Assembly: GCA_014607495.2 (NCBI GenBank)
Contig: CP053157.1
Location: 7,502,001 to 7,566,000, forward strand
Length of the DNA stretch: 64,000 nucleotides
From: Carposina sasakii
Taxonomy: Eukaryota > Arthropoda > Insecta > Lepidoptera > Carposinidae
Reading direction: 5' to 3'
Part shown: positions 43,159 through 58,100 of the stretch, in pieces
Position numbering within the stretch: the stretch's first letter is position 1
Layout: every line of letters starts with the position of its first letter
The notes under the pieces: generated by a model
Database searches by the model: none
Told to the model about the DNA's origin: nothing
The model's input: only the letters and a program-made list of their open reading frames with translations
Position numbers and translations under genes: made by a program

Positions 43159-46100
43159 TTACTTATGTTTACTTGACTTTTTCTTCTTCTTCGCAGATTT
43201 TTTCTTGTGCTTACGTTTTTTCTTTTTCTTTTTGTGATCGTCTGAGCTGGAATCAGACTCACTTTCACTGTCAGTACTAACACGCTTCTTCTTTTTCTTA
43301 CTGCTTTTCTTTTTCTTCTTTTTACGTTTGCGAATTTCGGATGATGTAGAAGACGACGAATCATCGGTATCACTCGACGATTCACTGTCCGTTTCCGGTT
43401 TCTTTTTCACATTCGTAAGATCCAGTTTAATTGTTTCAGCTTCTAGCTTAGGTTTTTTTAATTCAAATGGTCCAGAAGGTGAAATAGGCCTTTCTGTTTT
43501 CTTGTTGTCGTCTTTTACTTCATTTTCGGATTCAAGAGTCTCATCGTAATCTGGTTCAAAATGTGCCTCATCAAGAATAGACTTCTTCTTTTCATTATCA
43601 GATGCACGGACATCGGCTGTTTTTTGTTTGTCTGGCTCCTGACCTTCACTGTGCTTGATTCTCCTTTCTGTATCGCGCATCTCAATATCCTGATTAGAAA
43701 TACGTCCTCTGTATTTATCTTCTGGTTTCACAGTTTCAGACATAACGCGTCTATCTTGCTTGGTGGTTTCAAGACGGTTAAATGGCTTGCGGGCCCTTTC
43801 TTTATCTACTGTTACTCTTCGATATGGCTGATCTTTTTTAGGGGTTTTGGAACGGGATTTTACTCTTTCCACTGTGCTTTGTACTACACCCCGCGGCCTT
43901 CGTACATCTTCAACTTTCCCACCTAGTCGTTCTTTAATTGACAACCTTGGCGGTGGCGTCTTAGAATATCGTCGTTTCCTCTCATTAATCTCAATAGACC
44001 TTTGTTCTGGTTCAGTAACCGGTACTGTTATTTGAATATTATTTAAAGAGCTTTTAGGCTTAGAATCTTCGTTATACAATTTAAGGCGATCGCTGCTGAT
44101 TTTCTTGATTTCAATCGGTTTCAAGGAGCCAATAGCTTTTGCAAAAATTGCATTTTCCGCTCGTTTAATTACCTCTGATGTAACTTTTCCAGTATCTTCT
44201 TCTTCTTCTTCGGGTGAAGATATCTCTCCCGGTTCTCTTGATTTCTCTCCATTATCTTCATCGACTTCCCATTTAGACAGTGCTGGCATAGGTGCTAACA
44301 CTTCTTTGCTATGAGTGGGAGGATCAATATCTGCCTTTAAATCTAGTTCATCTGCATTAGCTTGAAGCTCTATTCCATCAAAAGGCTCGTCTTTGTTATT
44401 AGATGTATCTAAATCCATATTTTCGTGAGGTGGCTTAGTATCTTCAACTTTAACATAATTTTCAATTATTTGTTTATCAACTGTTTCAGCAGATTCGTCC
44501 CCATATAAATCATCTTTTGATTTCTCATCACGTTTATTCTTTGGGGATTCATTCTTTTTAATTACTTCTTGATCAGTGTTAGATTCTTTGGGTATGTCAT
44601 TAATCTTTTCATCGATAAGTTCTACTTTAACATCAATCTTTTCTTTTTTTATATCTGTGAGTAATTGATCATCTTTATTGTCACTTTTATCATTTCCATC
44701 CTCGTCTCTCTTGGTCGCATCCTTATCTTTTTTCTCCTTTTTCTCCCGTTTCTTTTTTTTCTCAACTTCCTTTTCTTTTTCTCTCTTCTTCTTTTTCTTG
44801 TCTTTTATTTTCTTCTCTTTCTCTTTGTGCTCTTTACCTCTATCAGCAGAAGACTTTTCACGTGACCTTTCCTCTTTTTTATCCCGTTTACTTTCACGGT
44901 CGCGAGACCTACCTCGTGTTTCACTTAGTTTTCTCTCACGTCCTTCCCTGTTACGTTTCGGCGATGTTCGGCTCTTTTTGTCAGGTGTCATCCTATCGTG
45001 ATCACGTTCTCTTTCATAATCTCGGCCTCTTTCGTATTCTCTAGCACGATCCTCACGCGGTTCCCGTATTTTTTCGTAACCCGATCGCTTTTCGTATTCA
45101 CGATCACGATTTTCTGCGTACTTTTCTCTGTCTCGAGGTTCCCTGTGACGTTCTGGTTCATTAGGATTACGCCTAGGTCCAACACGATTACGTATATTTG
45201 GTCTGAACCCTGGTCTATGTTCTCTGCCATTTTCATCCCTATATCCTTCTCTGAAATTAGGGTCAAAGCTGCCGTGAGGACCTTCCCTAGGATCGGTACT
45301 AGGAGGTCTGAATGGTGGAGCACCATCGCGGAAATTATGAGGTGCATCTCGATACGGATGACCACGAAATGCACCATCTCGAAACTGTGTTGGAGGTCCT
45401 CTGAAATTACTATCACGATACGGGGGTTGCGCTCCAGGTTCTCTGTATGGTTGACCATCTCTAAACGGAACCGGCCCTGGGTCACGATACCCAGGTGGTC
45501 TATATCCTTCACGGTATCGCTGTTCACCCACGTGAACGGGAATTTCAGTGACATTGGGAGGCAAAGGCATTTCCCTGTATCCCTGAGGTGGTCCTTCAGC
45601 AAACGGAGCCCTGAATGGCTCCCTATAATTTGAAGGTGGTAACCGATCCCTATCTAAATTAACCGGTGGACCAAACGGCGGCTTTTCAAATGGAGACGGT
45701 TCAAATCCAGGTACAGGTGGTTCTACGCCAGGTGGTATATCTGGGAAAGGAGGACCGTCGTACCTCCCGCGATAACCAGGAGGAGGTTCGTTTTGTAGTG
45801 GAACGGGCATCATTGTCGGAATTGGCTTCGGTGGATAATTTGGCGGAGGTCCATTCAGCCTAGCTCCGTACCTGTTAACAAAAATGCAAAATGAATTTTG
45901 AAAACATTTGGAGGGAAATAAGCGTCCATATGAGTAGAATAATATTTTCATTCTATTTAAGATTACGGATATGATCAGTGTCTTACTGCGGACTGAACTG
46001 GCACACCATGGTATTGAAAAATTATATGTTCAACTCATTTTGGAAAGGGTTTAATTTAAAGATGAGAGTGATACAATCGTGATGTTTGCGAACACCAGTG

Positions 46101-49100
46101 AACGTGTATTGAAAATTAAAATTTAATACACATACATATAATCACGCCTTTATCCCCTACGGGGTAGGCAGAGCACTAAGGGCCGATAGAACCACATGGT
46201 GCCACTTCTGACCAATTTTTAGGGTATAGTTGAGATTTAATAATATACCTATACATCTTCTGTGGTTTCTATTTGGTTGGAATGAAGATTCAAGACTCTT
46301 ATCATAATGAAACAATGCACGACTTCTACATTTTATTGTGTTCATGAGCCAGAGCGTTCACCACTTTGTAAATTAACTCGCATCTCAGTACTTACACACA
46401 TCTTGGTACACATACGTGTACATCTCGGTACACATACTAAATACAAGAGAAAAATATGTTACGGCATTTATATGTACTAGGCCCATTACATCCCGTATTG
46501 TCAGCTGATTTTTATATGATACAAGTGTAAGTAAGCCTACATTTACCTCTTTGTCACAAGCCAAGCAGGTTATTGGAGCACACGAACCAGCGCTGTCGTG
46601 TGGTCATAATAAGCCCTCAAGGACACCATTGTATGTACCTATACTCGTAGCTTTACCTAATATAAAGTGTTAGTGTCAAGGTAAAGAAAATGTCACTAAA
46701 ATCCTACATTTCGAAATGGACGCTAACAAATTAATTTTGTCTTTCTTACTTTGCTGTACAGACCTGGGGGTCTATAACATCACAACTACTTATGTATTTT
46801 GATCCTCAGTCCACAAGACATCCATACGCTATCTCGCTCATTTTATAGGCCAAAGTTGATCTCCTTAAAAATGTTACATGAACAAACATGCTCTAGTTAT
46901 TCTATCTTCTAGGATTAGAATCTATCTCCTAGAATCTTTTAGGGTTCCCAAAGTGACGAACGCTACTTAATTAAGTACTTAGGTAATGGGACTTAACAAT
47001 TTTATTATGTGTCATAATTAAAAGTTAAACGAAAACGCTTTTTATAACTATGAGCTCCACCATCGAGGTAACGGACACGTAGAAGCTATTTTCCGTTTAT
47101 TAATGTAATTTATTATCACAGCATTTATTGCCATATACGTACCTGCCCTTATCCCAATAGTTTTTAGGGTCGGCGTAATATGGTTTCTATCGCAAGTGAC
47201 ATTTATACAGACTTGGCATTATTTTTTATCTAACTACGTATATACCTCTAGATTTCAGATCTACGTATACACTTTTTTAGATCATTTACCAAAAAGAGCG
47301 TGATAGTGAACGGGTGACTGGGAGGGCTATGATTTTTCTATCCATTAATTCCATTAGTAATCTTGCTAAGAGAACTTAGATCTAAAGTCGGTTGATAACA
47401 GAGGGGTAAGCACGAACCTCTCGATAGTCCGTAGCGTCAAACTATCAAATCACATAGATTTTTCTAGCTAGTCGCTAGTGTTACGCCGCGTAAAAAGGTT
47501 CGTGCTTACCCCACAGGAAATTGGAAATAACCAAGTTCAATTTTGGTCAAAGATCCCATCGTAGCATTCTACATATTTAATCGAACAAGCAATTTTATGG
47601 ATTTTGATAACATTTTATAAGCCAGTTCTATCCAGCATAAACGAGTTATTTTATATTTTTATAACTTCCTTAATCATAACAATTATAGTTCTACTATCAG
47701 ATCAGATAGTAGCCTAATTTTATTGTCCGACGTACCTACTGATATAAATTATTGCGTTAAACGTCGTAAAGGGAAAATTGACAAAATACACCCACAGTGA
47801 AGGCACTAGCATTTCTATTCAATCTTAAGATAGATGCTACGTGCCACTGTGGTATCCTTGACTTATACAATGTATCCAAAGCCATGAAATAAATGTCAAC
47901 AAGTATGCATAAAACCACACAGGATGTGCAATTTTCCTTTTGACGTATCAATTACAAATCATCCTTGATCAAACATGCTACACATTCAAAAAAATCTTAA
48001 AGCTCAGCACTTATGACTAAAAATATTATTTTAAATAATAAAATAAAAAACCAAATACGTTGATAAACTTTTATTTTCAACATACCTACAATCATCAAAA
48101 TATCACAGAGTTGTCTTAACTTATAATTTGATCAGTCTAAAACGAAAAGTTATCGAAATAAAGAAGCCAGATATAATTTATTTACACTGTAAAAAAATAC
48201 ATGATATAATAAATAACTTTAACCCAAATCCAGAAACAAGTTTACTCAGAATACAATAATGGAGTCGCACTTAAACCTAATCTTAGTCAGGTCTATCTCT
48301 CTCCGTTCTTAAATGGCTGAGAGAGAAAAGGACAGGTAGGACTTTAGGTTTAAGTGTGACTGCCTGAATCGACCATAATATCAGTAAAAACTCAAGAGAA
48401 GAAATACATCTCAATATCTTGTTGCTTTCATAATTATTTTAGAGTTAGCTAGAGGATACAAATGATTAATTCTTAAAATTATTATACTTCCTCTATTATA
48501 TTAGATCTAAAACTTTATTTTATTTGTAAGGGATGTTTCTGCTTTTGAATTTAAATAAGCCGGTAACACGTTGTACAGATATATTTATTAAAGCTCTGTG
48601 GACAACCAATAGCTTAAAAAACAATATAACTTATAGCAATAAAGAAGCCAATGTAACAATAATGTACATGTATCTGATGAACCTGACACTCGATTATAAC
48701 TGGGTTGTTGTAAAATTATACATCTAGTAGTTTTGCGCACTGCATCTGATGAACTCCGATGCCAAAAATAAATTCGTGGTCGTAAAATATGGATTACGCA
48801 ATCCCATGAAGAAGCATGGTTAGTGCACGCTCACAGTGTGCTTATGTACGTTATACAATACATAATGATGTTGATGAAACAAATTTAAAAAGAATACAAA
48901 AAAAATAGAAAATATAGATAAGAATAACTTTTTTATATTACTGTCAATGCGATGAAGGACTAATATGACTTCAGGAGCTCTAGCTAGATCAACAGAAAAA
49001 TCTCGGACAGTAAAAAACATGTCAATATAGTTTTGAGATTCAGTTTTTTCTCCATGCTCTCTCTAAATTTAGTTATTTCTGTTCATTCTGGTAAATTATA

Positions 49101-52100
49101 TTGTATTTACTTTTACAACAATATCCCATTAAAGGCTCGAGCAGACTGGACGCGTATGCATAGACGTGCACGTACCGCTGAGTTGTAAAGTATTGAACTA
49201 AAGACAGGACACACCGCTTGACTTCTAGACATAAGTCTACGCATAGGCATCCGGTCTGCCTGAGCCTATACAATTCCATACATTATATCCGGTGTGCTCG
49301 AGGCTAACTTTAATTTTAAGTTATTACTATTGCAGTATTATTATAGAAACTTATGCATATATTAAACATCAGTTATAATCACATTAAAATTAAAAATTGG
49401 ATGCATATTCAATGATGTGACATATACAGGATGTGAGTGACAGCCAGGCAAATACTGACTATTTTTCCCTACAAAAATTTTCAGTAGTTTTCGCCTCAGA
49501 ATCATGGTCTGAAGTCAGCATAACACTATTTGCCTAATTGTCACTTACACCCTGTATTTAAAAAATAAGGAAGTCAAAAGTAGCTTAAAATGTTCCAATA
49601 TACACATGGCGTTACGTTCTTTGGAATAGCTTCGATATTTCTAGGAATTTTTTAAGTTTATTTTGTTCAATTTCAATCTGAACGCCCTACACATAAACGA
49701 CAAATTAGAATTTAAACGATAATCTGGATTTTTATAGTAATTCATACAAATTTTATTTGTACTCAAATCTCGGGACTAATCCCGGGATCCCGGGATTGAC
49801 TATTTTCAGTCCCGAAATCCCAGGACTGGAAATAATGGTCGGGGTTGTATTTTCTACCGATGACAGACTAATATGATACGAGGAATTTTATATGTATTTA
49901 AATTTTGTAGATTAAAGTCCTTTAAATTATTTTATTAGTTTCTTTATAGATTAAAGTATTACCCTACCATGGTTTGATAAGGCCCAAAGACAGTTTTTTA
50001 AATAACATGTTATTTTAGTTATGGTTATAGCATAAGTTAACGTTTTTTGTTTATAATTGATATATTTAATTAACATTAAAATTTGTTAATTCGTATAACT
50101 AAATGGCTTATGTTTTATTTCAATACCTACTTAGCTAGGGCCTTATTAGCCGCAGTAACTATATTTTGTGTACCTATTTATATAAAATTTATTGAAACGT
50201 TTTTGTAGCTAACTGTACAAAAATACGTCAGATTTTGTGATCGAGCCAGTTGTCGACAAAAAAGTAGGTATTATTATTCACACACTACACAACACATTAA
50301 CCTATAGGTAAAATCGGAAGGTGCCAACTCGCGTGCACCCGCGGGTTTCACGCACGAGAGTTGACGAATAAGTTTTCATATCCATCCTTCCTTCTTTCTT
50401 TCGCGAACTGGCCGGCGGCAATGGCAGCTCAAGTGGCCGGGCGCACCTTGGTACGTAATACCGACTTAATAGTCGACTTGCCCGACCCGCGTCCCCCGAC
50501 CAGCCGCATCCTTCCCTTCCCCAATGGGTCAGACTCTCTGACCCATGTGGCCCCTTTAAGGACCACACAAGTTACCGGCGAGTTGTCGCGTGCCGAGAAT
50601 TTTGCCCGGGCACAGGGATTGCCCCAAGGCCTGCAACCCAGGGCGCATGTTTTTTGTACCCAGGACGACCCACGTCCTCTTTCCGTCTAGAGATGTAGGT
50701 ATGTCACATGATCAAATGAAATTATTATTTATTTGCTCAAAACATTGTATAATACAGTTATTACATTAGAGGCTTGTTTAGACAAACGTGTGGTACATAT
50801 GCTATTTTATTTATTCAACAACCTTATAAAATTTATTGTTTCAAAAATGTTTGGCTGACGGATTTTTGGCATCAGTGCCTACTTAGGTATAATGATAAGT
50901 ACTAAAGTACTATAATCCGCAAAATCATATAATTTTTCACTAACATACTTCTTCATGTATCTTCATGTATCATAAACATGATTCCGCGTGATAATGAGTA
51001 ATGACGAAATGACAATAATTTGACTATCACTTTTAAATACTTAAACTTAATAAGATAGAAGTATCTTTCGTGGTATCATTCATATACTAGCCAAATCTGT
51101 GCAAACAAAGCGATTTGTGATGTTTGACTTGAAACTTGCAACCATATCCTAACGGATATCCGTTAGGAACAAATATTTTTGTTTTAAACAATTATCATAT
51201 TGCTATAAATATATCCATTCTTACAATATATTCTCATATCTTCATTTGAAATTGTATAAAAAATTATAAACCTTACACATAGAATGTATTGGTTAGAAAA
51301 TAAAAACCTATGTAAAGACGATACCATAAAACAGAGTAAAATCAAAATTTTATCTGAAAATTTACCTACTATTTAGCACATCATAAATATAAAATCATAA
51401 AATTCTTCGCTAATAACTTTATTTTAAATGGTTGGCTGGAAGAAATCTCTGTTAGAGATAAGCTCGCCTTTGTACATTATCTTCTACAATATTGTATCTT
51501 GTGTTTTTTTTCTGTGTATAATAACGAATTCATTGATAAAATATGATGATGATGTAGTACATCAAGAGTTCAATGGGGTTACTGCCTTTCGATTCGCCTT
51601 GCGTAAGTAAACAAAATAAAAATAATGTTCATGTCATTTTGAACTGCTTTTAAATGTTTTTGTGTTCGAAATATAAGGCATACGAGATGCACTACGATAG
51701 CCTCCACACTATAATAATAAATATGCAAATCATTATTCGACGAACCACCATACGATATATCCTTGTTTATTGACCACTACAACAATCTGCATAAGACATA
51801 CATTCTTATTCTTTATTGTACACAGAAAAAACACAAAATAAAATAGTTAAAAAGACAATGTACAAATACATTATAATAAAAGTCATATACTTAAGTGTAA
51901 TTAATTACAAATTTTTAAGATATTTTTAACAATAAGGTGTTTACAAATTTTAACGTACATAGGGCAGTGCCAGTGTTTGTTTATCAATACCAGGTGTATA
52001 CTATGCAGAGTATGTGTCAAATATACTAAGATTCGAAATGTCACGTGGTCACTATGCGTAAGTACCTATCTAGTAATTCAGTATTTTAGGATCTCTTGCA

Positions 52101-55100
52101 GCAAATGCGTAAATCTAGATTTAACTTTGAATGACGTCTATCACAAACGACGTCTTTTTCTGTTTCTATAAGGAGAAGCAAGATGACATATCTGCTAGAA
52201 ATTTTGATTTTGCTGCAATTGTCTTAAGGTCACAGTTTATAAACGCCATAAAGTAAAAAAATAGATCACATATTGTGTTAACTTAATATTATTATCACAG
52301 ATATTTTCATAATCTTGTAGGAACTCAGTGAGTGCATTTCAAATATTAAATCACATCACGTCTTTATTCATACAAAATAGTCATTTTGTATGAAGATGTG
52401 CTGACATCCATCAATCTATGGATTACAAACTTCTTTTCCTGTTTCTGCCGTCTTGGTCGGACTAATAAGCGCTTCCCACGCCCGTTATAGTAATATCTAA
52501 TTATAGCTCGCTATTACAGCACTTCCATTTATTTGTGCCAGGCATTGTGATTCTAATGTTTGTTGTATTAGTTTCAGTCATATTTGACAACACCCGTTTG
52601 CTAAGGAAGGCCCAAAAGGTACTAAAAAGGGTAAATGCTAGTCTAGTTTTAAGTAAATCGAAAATCAGCACACATGACTGTTTATATAAAAATAACGTAA
52701 AGAAATGCGGTCCGCTATTTTGACATTAACAGAAATAGCAGTCACTTATTCCAATGCTCGTATTACTCGCAATTTGGCCTATCTTTGAATAGTAGAAGGT
52801 GGTAAGTATTTGGGATTAAAAGGATAAGGAAAATTGTGGTTGTCGCTCTTAATGAATGCATTTCATTAGAGTACGTATGCGCGGAGGTCGATATTTCTTC
52901 TTGACGGACCTATAACACCTCAACATTTTAAAATTTTCAATAGGCTAATTGATTCATTACTGATTCTACACTTTCTCAGCCCTGTTCCAATGCACTTAGG
53001 GTTCAGGCAAAATATGCACTATACTCCCTCTTGTCATTATTAGCGGCCATTTCGTTATTAACTCCCCTTGACTTACACCGGCAATGTAGCACAATGCTAG
53101 CGCGTGTGGTGATAGTATTCCAAAATTCAATTCATTCATTCTGAAGCTTTTAGATTAAATTAAGCGGTTGTACACACATAACATTACGCAGCTGTGTAAA
53201 AAGAAAGTACAATAATTGCAAAAATTCTTTGCTATTGTAAAGTTATCCGTGTCACGCCTTCTCCCGTGATATTTCATAAATCACAACTTCATGAGATGTT
53301 AAGTTGTTCCGTTAAAGAAGCGATATGTACTGCGAGCAGCACGAGCTTAAATCCTCATTTACATGATACCATTTTCTTGCCCGCTGCCCACAATATTATT
53401 TTATTATTAATATTATTAGCTCTTAAGTTATTAAGTATGCGAAAACATTTAAATGGTCAGCAGCTTTGTATTAGTTGTATAATTAGATATGTAAGACTGT
53501 TTGTTTTCTAAATAAAATAAATAATAATACGTGTGCACATATGATATTCCTTTTATATATTATAAAATTTTCCTTTGTACTTAATGGTTTGCTGGAAGAA
53601 ATCTCTTTTAGAGATAAGCTCGCCTTTGTACTATTTCTTTTACAACTTACTGTCTATGATAAAAATTTATGTGTACAATAAAGAATACTAAGAATACTAA
53701 GAAATAAATGACTGGAGCGTACTAAATTATCATTTTTGACATTGTTCAAAGTTTTACTAGTCAATATCAATAAAATTGAATTCAATTACTGCTATTGAAT
53801 GTACAAAAAATGGTATCAGGTAAATGGACCTTCATAGTGGCAAACATACTAAATGCTGTAGACATGTATACACACAGGCATGTGCATGTAGGCATAACAA
53901 CTATAAGTAACATAAACAGTTTTCTATAGCCATTTCTATGTAACTAATACATTACATAGCATAGAAAAAATTTGAAGGGTTTCATTGTTCTCAATAATAA
54001 TACTGAACCAGAAATCATTAATTCCAATAAATTCATTTTAAATTACATCAAAACATCTCATTTGAAGGAATGCAAAAACTTTATCGGAGCCTCTATTAAA
54101 ATATTTAAAAATTTTGTTGCAGCCCACATTGACAGTTCATTCTTTTTCATATAAAACCGATTTACAAATCAGTTCCGAATTCGCCATATTAATAACTTGG
54201 TTAACATATTCCAGTAGTAGGTATTTCAATTTCGTCATTATTCCAGACTTGCAACACGAACAAACATCGTGCATCTGGCAGAAACCACCAACTCCACAGA
54301 AAAGTATATAACTAGGAACAGGCTTCATAACGTTAACAGCTTGCCTAACTGGGAAAGTAACGTCAAATAATATGTAATTTAGTTCTTTAAGTTCACATTT
54401 TAAAAAAGTGTTTGACATCACTAATGTCTTTAATCTTTTAATTAGAGAGCTTAAATTACTATTGACAATAATACTACTACTACATTATATAAAACTAAAT
54501 TAATCTACACGAAATCTACATTAAATATATTTACAAAGTTGCCTTCTACCGGGAGGGTGCCCAGAATGCTGGCAGCATTGCCACGTTGTATGGCAATGCT
54601 AATTTTTTGCGCAAAAAAGAGACCAGCATTCTGGTCACGGGAGCTTTCGCGTAATTTATTTGAAATTTCCCGGTAGAGGCGATGAGCCTCTGGTCCCCAC
54701 GGTCCCAGTGTCTCGACGCCAAACGGCACAAACATGTAGTCTCCTGGGAGCCCTGCATATCTGCGGCGCTTGGCGTTTTCGGCTGAACATGCGGCAGCAC
54801 CGGCCTTAACTGATGTTCCGCCGATGTGGGACGCAGCAAGTGTGTCAACACAAGTAGCGTCCCACACAAGCGGTCGACCCATCTCCCAAGGCACTAGCGT
54901 CATAGTGGTGTAATTTAGTTAAATTGAACCATCATTTATTTATTTCATACCTTACCGATATCTTTACAAGTTACCCTACCACAACATGGCGACACAACAT
55001 GGCGACACAATATGGCGTCTAACATTACCAATCTGTAATGTGTCGAATCCAAAATACGTATGACAAGTTAGGAATATGGCAAATTCGGAACAAGTCAATT

Positions 55101-58100
55101 CCCCGTCCATTCATGCCAAGATTATAATGAGATCCATTCAATCTAATATATAAAATTCTCGTGTCACGGTGTTAGAAGTTAAACTCCTCCGAAACGGCTC
55201 GACCGATTTTCGTAAATCTTAGCATGCATATCGGTTAGGGTGGAGAATCGGACAACATCTATTTTTCATCCCCCTAAATTAAAAAAATTAAGTTAAGGGT
55301 GGTCCACCCCTAAATTATTATTTTTATTTTTTTATGATACAGCATACAAAAATACATACAACCATGAATTTTCACTCCTCTAGGATCAACCCCTTTTACA
55401 TGGCAAAACAACGTTTGCCGGGTCAGCTAGTAATGCATAAAATAAAGACATAACAAGAACAAACAAAACAAATTCATTAAATAATAACACTTCCATTAAA
55501 ACATAAAAACAGGAAGATCTAAGTTACAAATAACAATAGTATATTTACATAAACATTTGTTACAACTTTTGCTCTTAGAAAAACAAACATTATTTTCTTC
55601 TAACCTAAAAAAACACAGTCTTATGTATAATACAACATTTACTTAACTATGACTTATATTACATTGTATTTTCTAGTTAAACGAAGATCAGCATCGAAGA
55701 GAACTCGGCGTCTCTGCTTGTAGCTACGTCGATCACAGCGTTCGATTCAGTTATACTCACCGCATTTCAAACACATCAAATGAAAATCAATAATTGATAA
55801 TCATTGCTAAACAGGGTACTAAAGCTAGAGGGTAGAAACGCATAGGGTAGCAAAGGCAAAGGTGTACGCAGTTCAGTCCGCTCGGCTTTGGTTCGTATAC
55901 GCATTATTGTCGACTTAAGGCGCGTGTAGACGACACTAGCTAGACTTTTACAATCGTACCTGGCTCCGTAAGGCGGCTCTACACTACGCCGCGGCGGCGA
56001 CATTAGCTCGTCGTACACGCCGACAAACCTGGGGAGAAACATTCATGTTCAGACGATATAACGATGAAGACTTTCTGACTGGGCTAAAAATAAAAAATCT
56101 ACTTTGTTATGTAGATGTCGCAGGCAATTTGTATGATTCGTCTTTATACAAAACGACTAGGCATTTTGAATAGTATGGGTTTTGGAGCGAGACAATTTGG
56201 CTTCTAGCAATTGGTCTGCTTAATTAATTAGGTTAGGTTATGTTAGACCTGTTAAAATAACAACGCACGAGTCGAGTGAGCGTAGCGAGCATGTCCCTGC
56301 AGCGACCGGCGAAGTGCTAAAAGGAATTTTTTTTCTCATACTATTCAAAATGCCTGGCGAGCGTTTATAAACGGACGACGCCGTTTGTATAAAGACGAAT
56401 CATACAAATTGCCTGCGACATAGATAACACAATGGCTGTTAAAAATAAATAGTGAAACGATTTCGACCATTTTAATAAGTCATACATGAAAAAGATTACT
56501 TGCAAATGTGTTGAAAAAGAGCGTATAATACACGTGAGAATTGGAAATCATACACTCGACAGATCTTATAAGGGTATTTGAGTCTAATGAAAGGTTTAAA
56601 AGGTTCATTGGGCTCGTTAAATGGCAATCCGATAACTTGCACGTACAAGTAAAGGTAGCTGAGTTCCAAATAGAATACGACAACATAAAATTGAAGATAA
56701 ATGCCCCTTAATGTGATCTTTAATGTACCTTTTCTTAGAGACATATAGGTACATAATATCTATCGTACGTAAGCAATATACAAAAATACTCACCGATGCG
56801 GCGATCTCGGTGGAGGCGACCGCATGGGCCCGCGGTGCGGGGAGCGGTGCGGCGAGCGGAGCGGCGATCGGAGCGGCGAGCGCGGCGGCGAGCGGAGCGG
56901 GGATCGCAGCGGCGAACGAATAGGAGTGCGCAGCGGGGAACGCAGCGGCGAACGTAATGGTGAACGCAACGGCGAGCGATAACGCATTGGAGAGCGGTGG
57001 CGACGACGAGGGGATGGAGATCTGGAAAAAAAATATCATACCAGTTCAGCATCATCATCATCTTCCTGCCCTTATCCCATTATATTATGGGTTCGGCTGA
57101 ATGGCGCACGTCTTAACCATTGGGCATACCACTTCAGCATAGATAACAAAACAACCCAATTTTGCTAGGGACATGCATTCATCGAGATTTGGCTGTGACA
57201 CTGCCTAAGAGCCAGCCCCCAATTATTTATGGGGAAGGCGCAAGTCTTGGGCTATCACCGCTTTTATCGAAAATTGTCTAATTACTTCACCGTAAAGTAT
57301 TGCTTCACCTGCGTTTCAACTGTAAACAAAATTACACAGTAAGTTACACATTTAACACATACCTTGTCAACGACAGAGATCGTTCCCGAGAGCGCCGGCG
57401 TCGCGGCGACCACGGGGACCGGCGCATGCGACCGCGAGATATTGACCGAGATCTGGAAACAATACATAACGATCCCATCAAATAACACGTCTGTCTGACG
57501 CCCTTGAAAACCATAAAATATACCATGCCATGCATAATATTTAATTATGCTGAACATAGTAGAATAATGCGACCTATTCTTAAAATAATGGCGTTTAGTT
57601 CCTGCCTAGCTAAAAAAGTATTTTGTTACAGTTAATATGTTACCACACCACTGATAATAGGTGTTAGTTATAAATCTATACATATAATAAAAATGTAACG
57701 GATCGCTGTCTGTACATGGAAGATATATGAGAAAAATATTATAGGAGACCTCAATAGGACCCAAAACGATGATTTTTGAAATTTTGTCTGTTTGTCTGTG
57801 CGTTTGTGCACGCTAATCTCAGAAACGGCTGAACCGATTTCGATGCAGTTTTCAGAAATATATTGTGACAGGTCCCACTTAACATATAGGCTACTTTTTA
57901 TCCCGGGAAAATATTTTTATCCCGGATAATTTCATTTTGTTTTTTCTGTAGTCCACGCGGACGAAGTCGCGGGCGGCCACTAGTAATAAAATAAAAATCT
58001 TTACAGATCCATATGGTGTTAGTATAACTTATGTATATGTTAGTATTAGATGTTGGTTGGCTGTACCGAGAGTGATCACAAAACCTATTTCTATAGAACA

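Larger units (their letters stand above)
45872..55959 (-). other. 10-kb last intron of the RBBP6-like gene
   Basis: Besides the elements listed separately, 45960-46130, 46210-47400, 47515-48260, 48365-49430 and 51620-53580 show AT-rich sequence without exon signals or recognisable element ends. Confidence 0.5.

Noticed and set aside
44665..45863. Several 60-210 codon frames opposite or overlapping the large RBBP6-like exon
   Set aside because: They arise from the biased Lys/Arg/Glu codon content of the 904-codon minus frame and show no family features.
50302..50690. Possible gene in the GC-rich island
   Set aside because: Frames on both strands are about 100 codons with no splice signals or recognisable domain. 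More likely a repeat or CpG-rich element.
56723..56923. Plus-strand Ala/Gly-rich frame and alternative minus frames
   Set aside because: Antisense or out-of-frame readings of the RSPLR exon (56794-57021).
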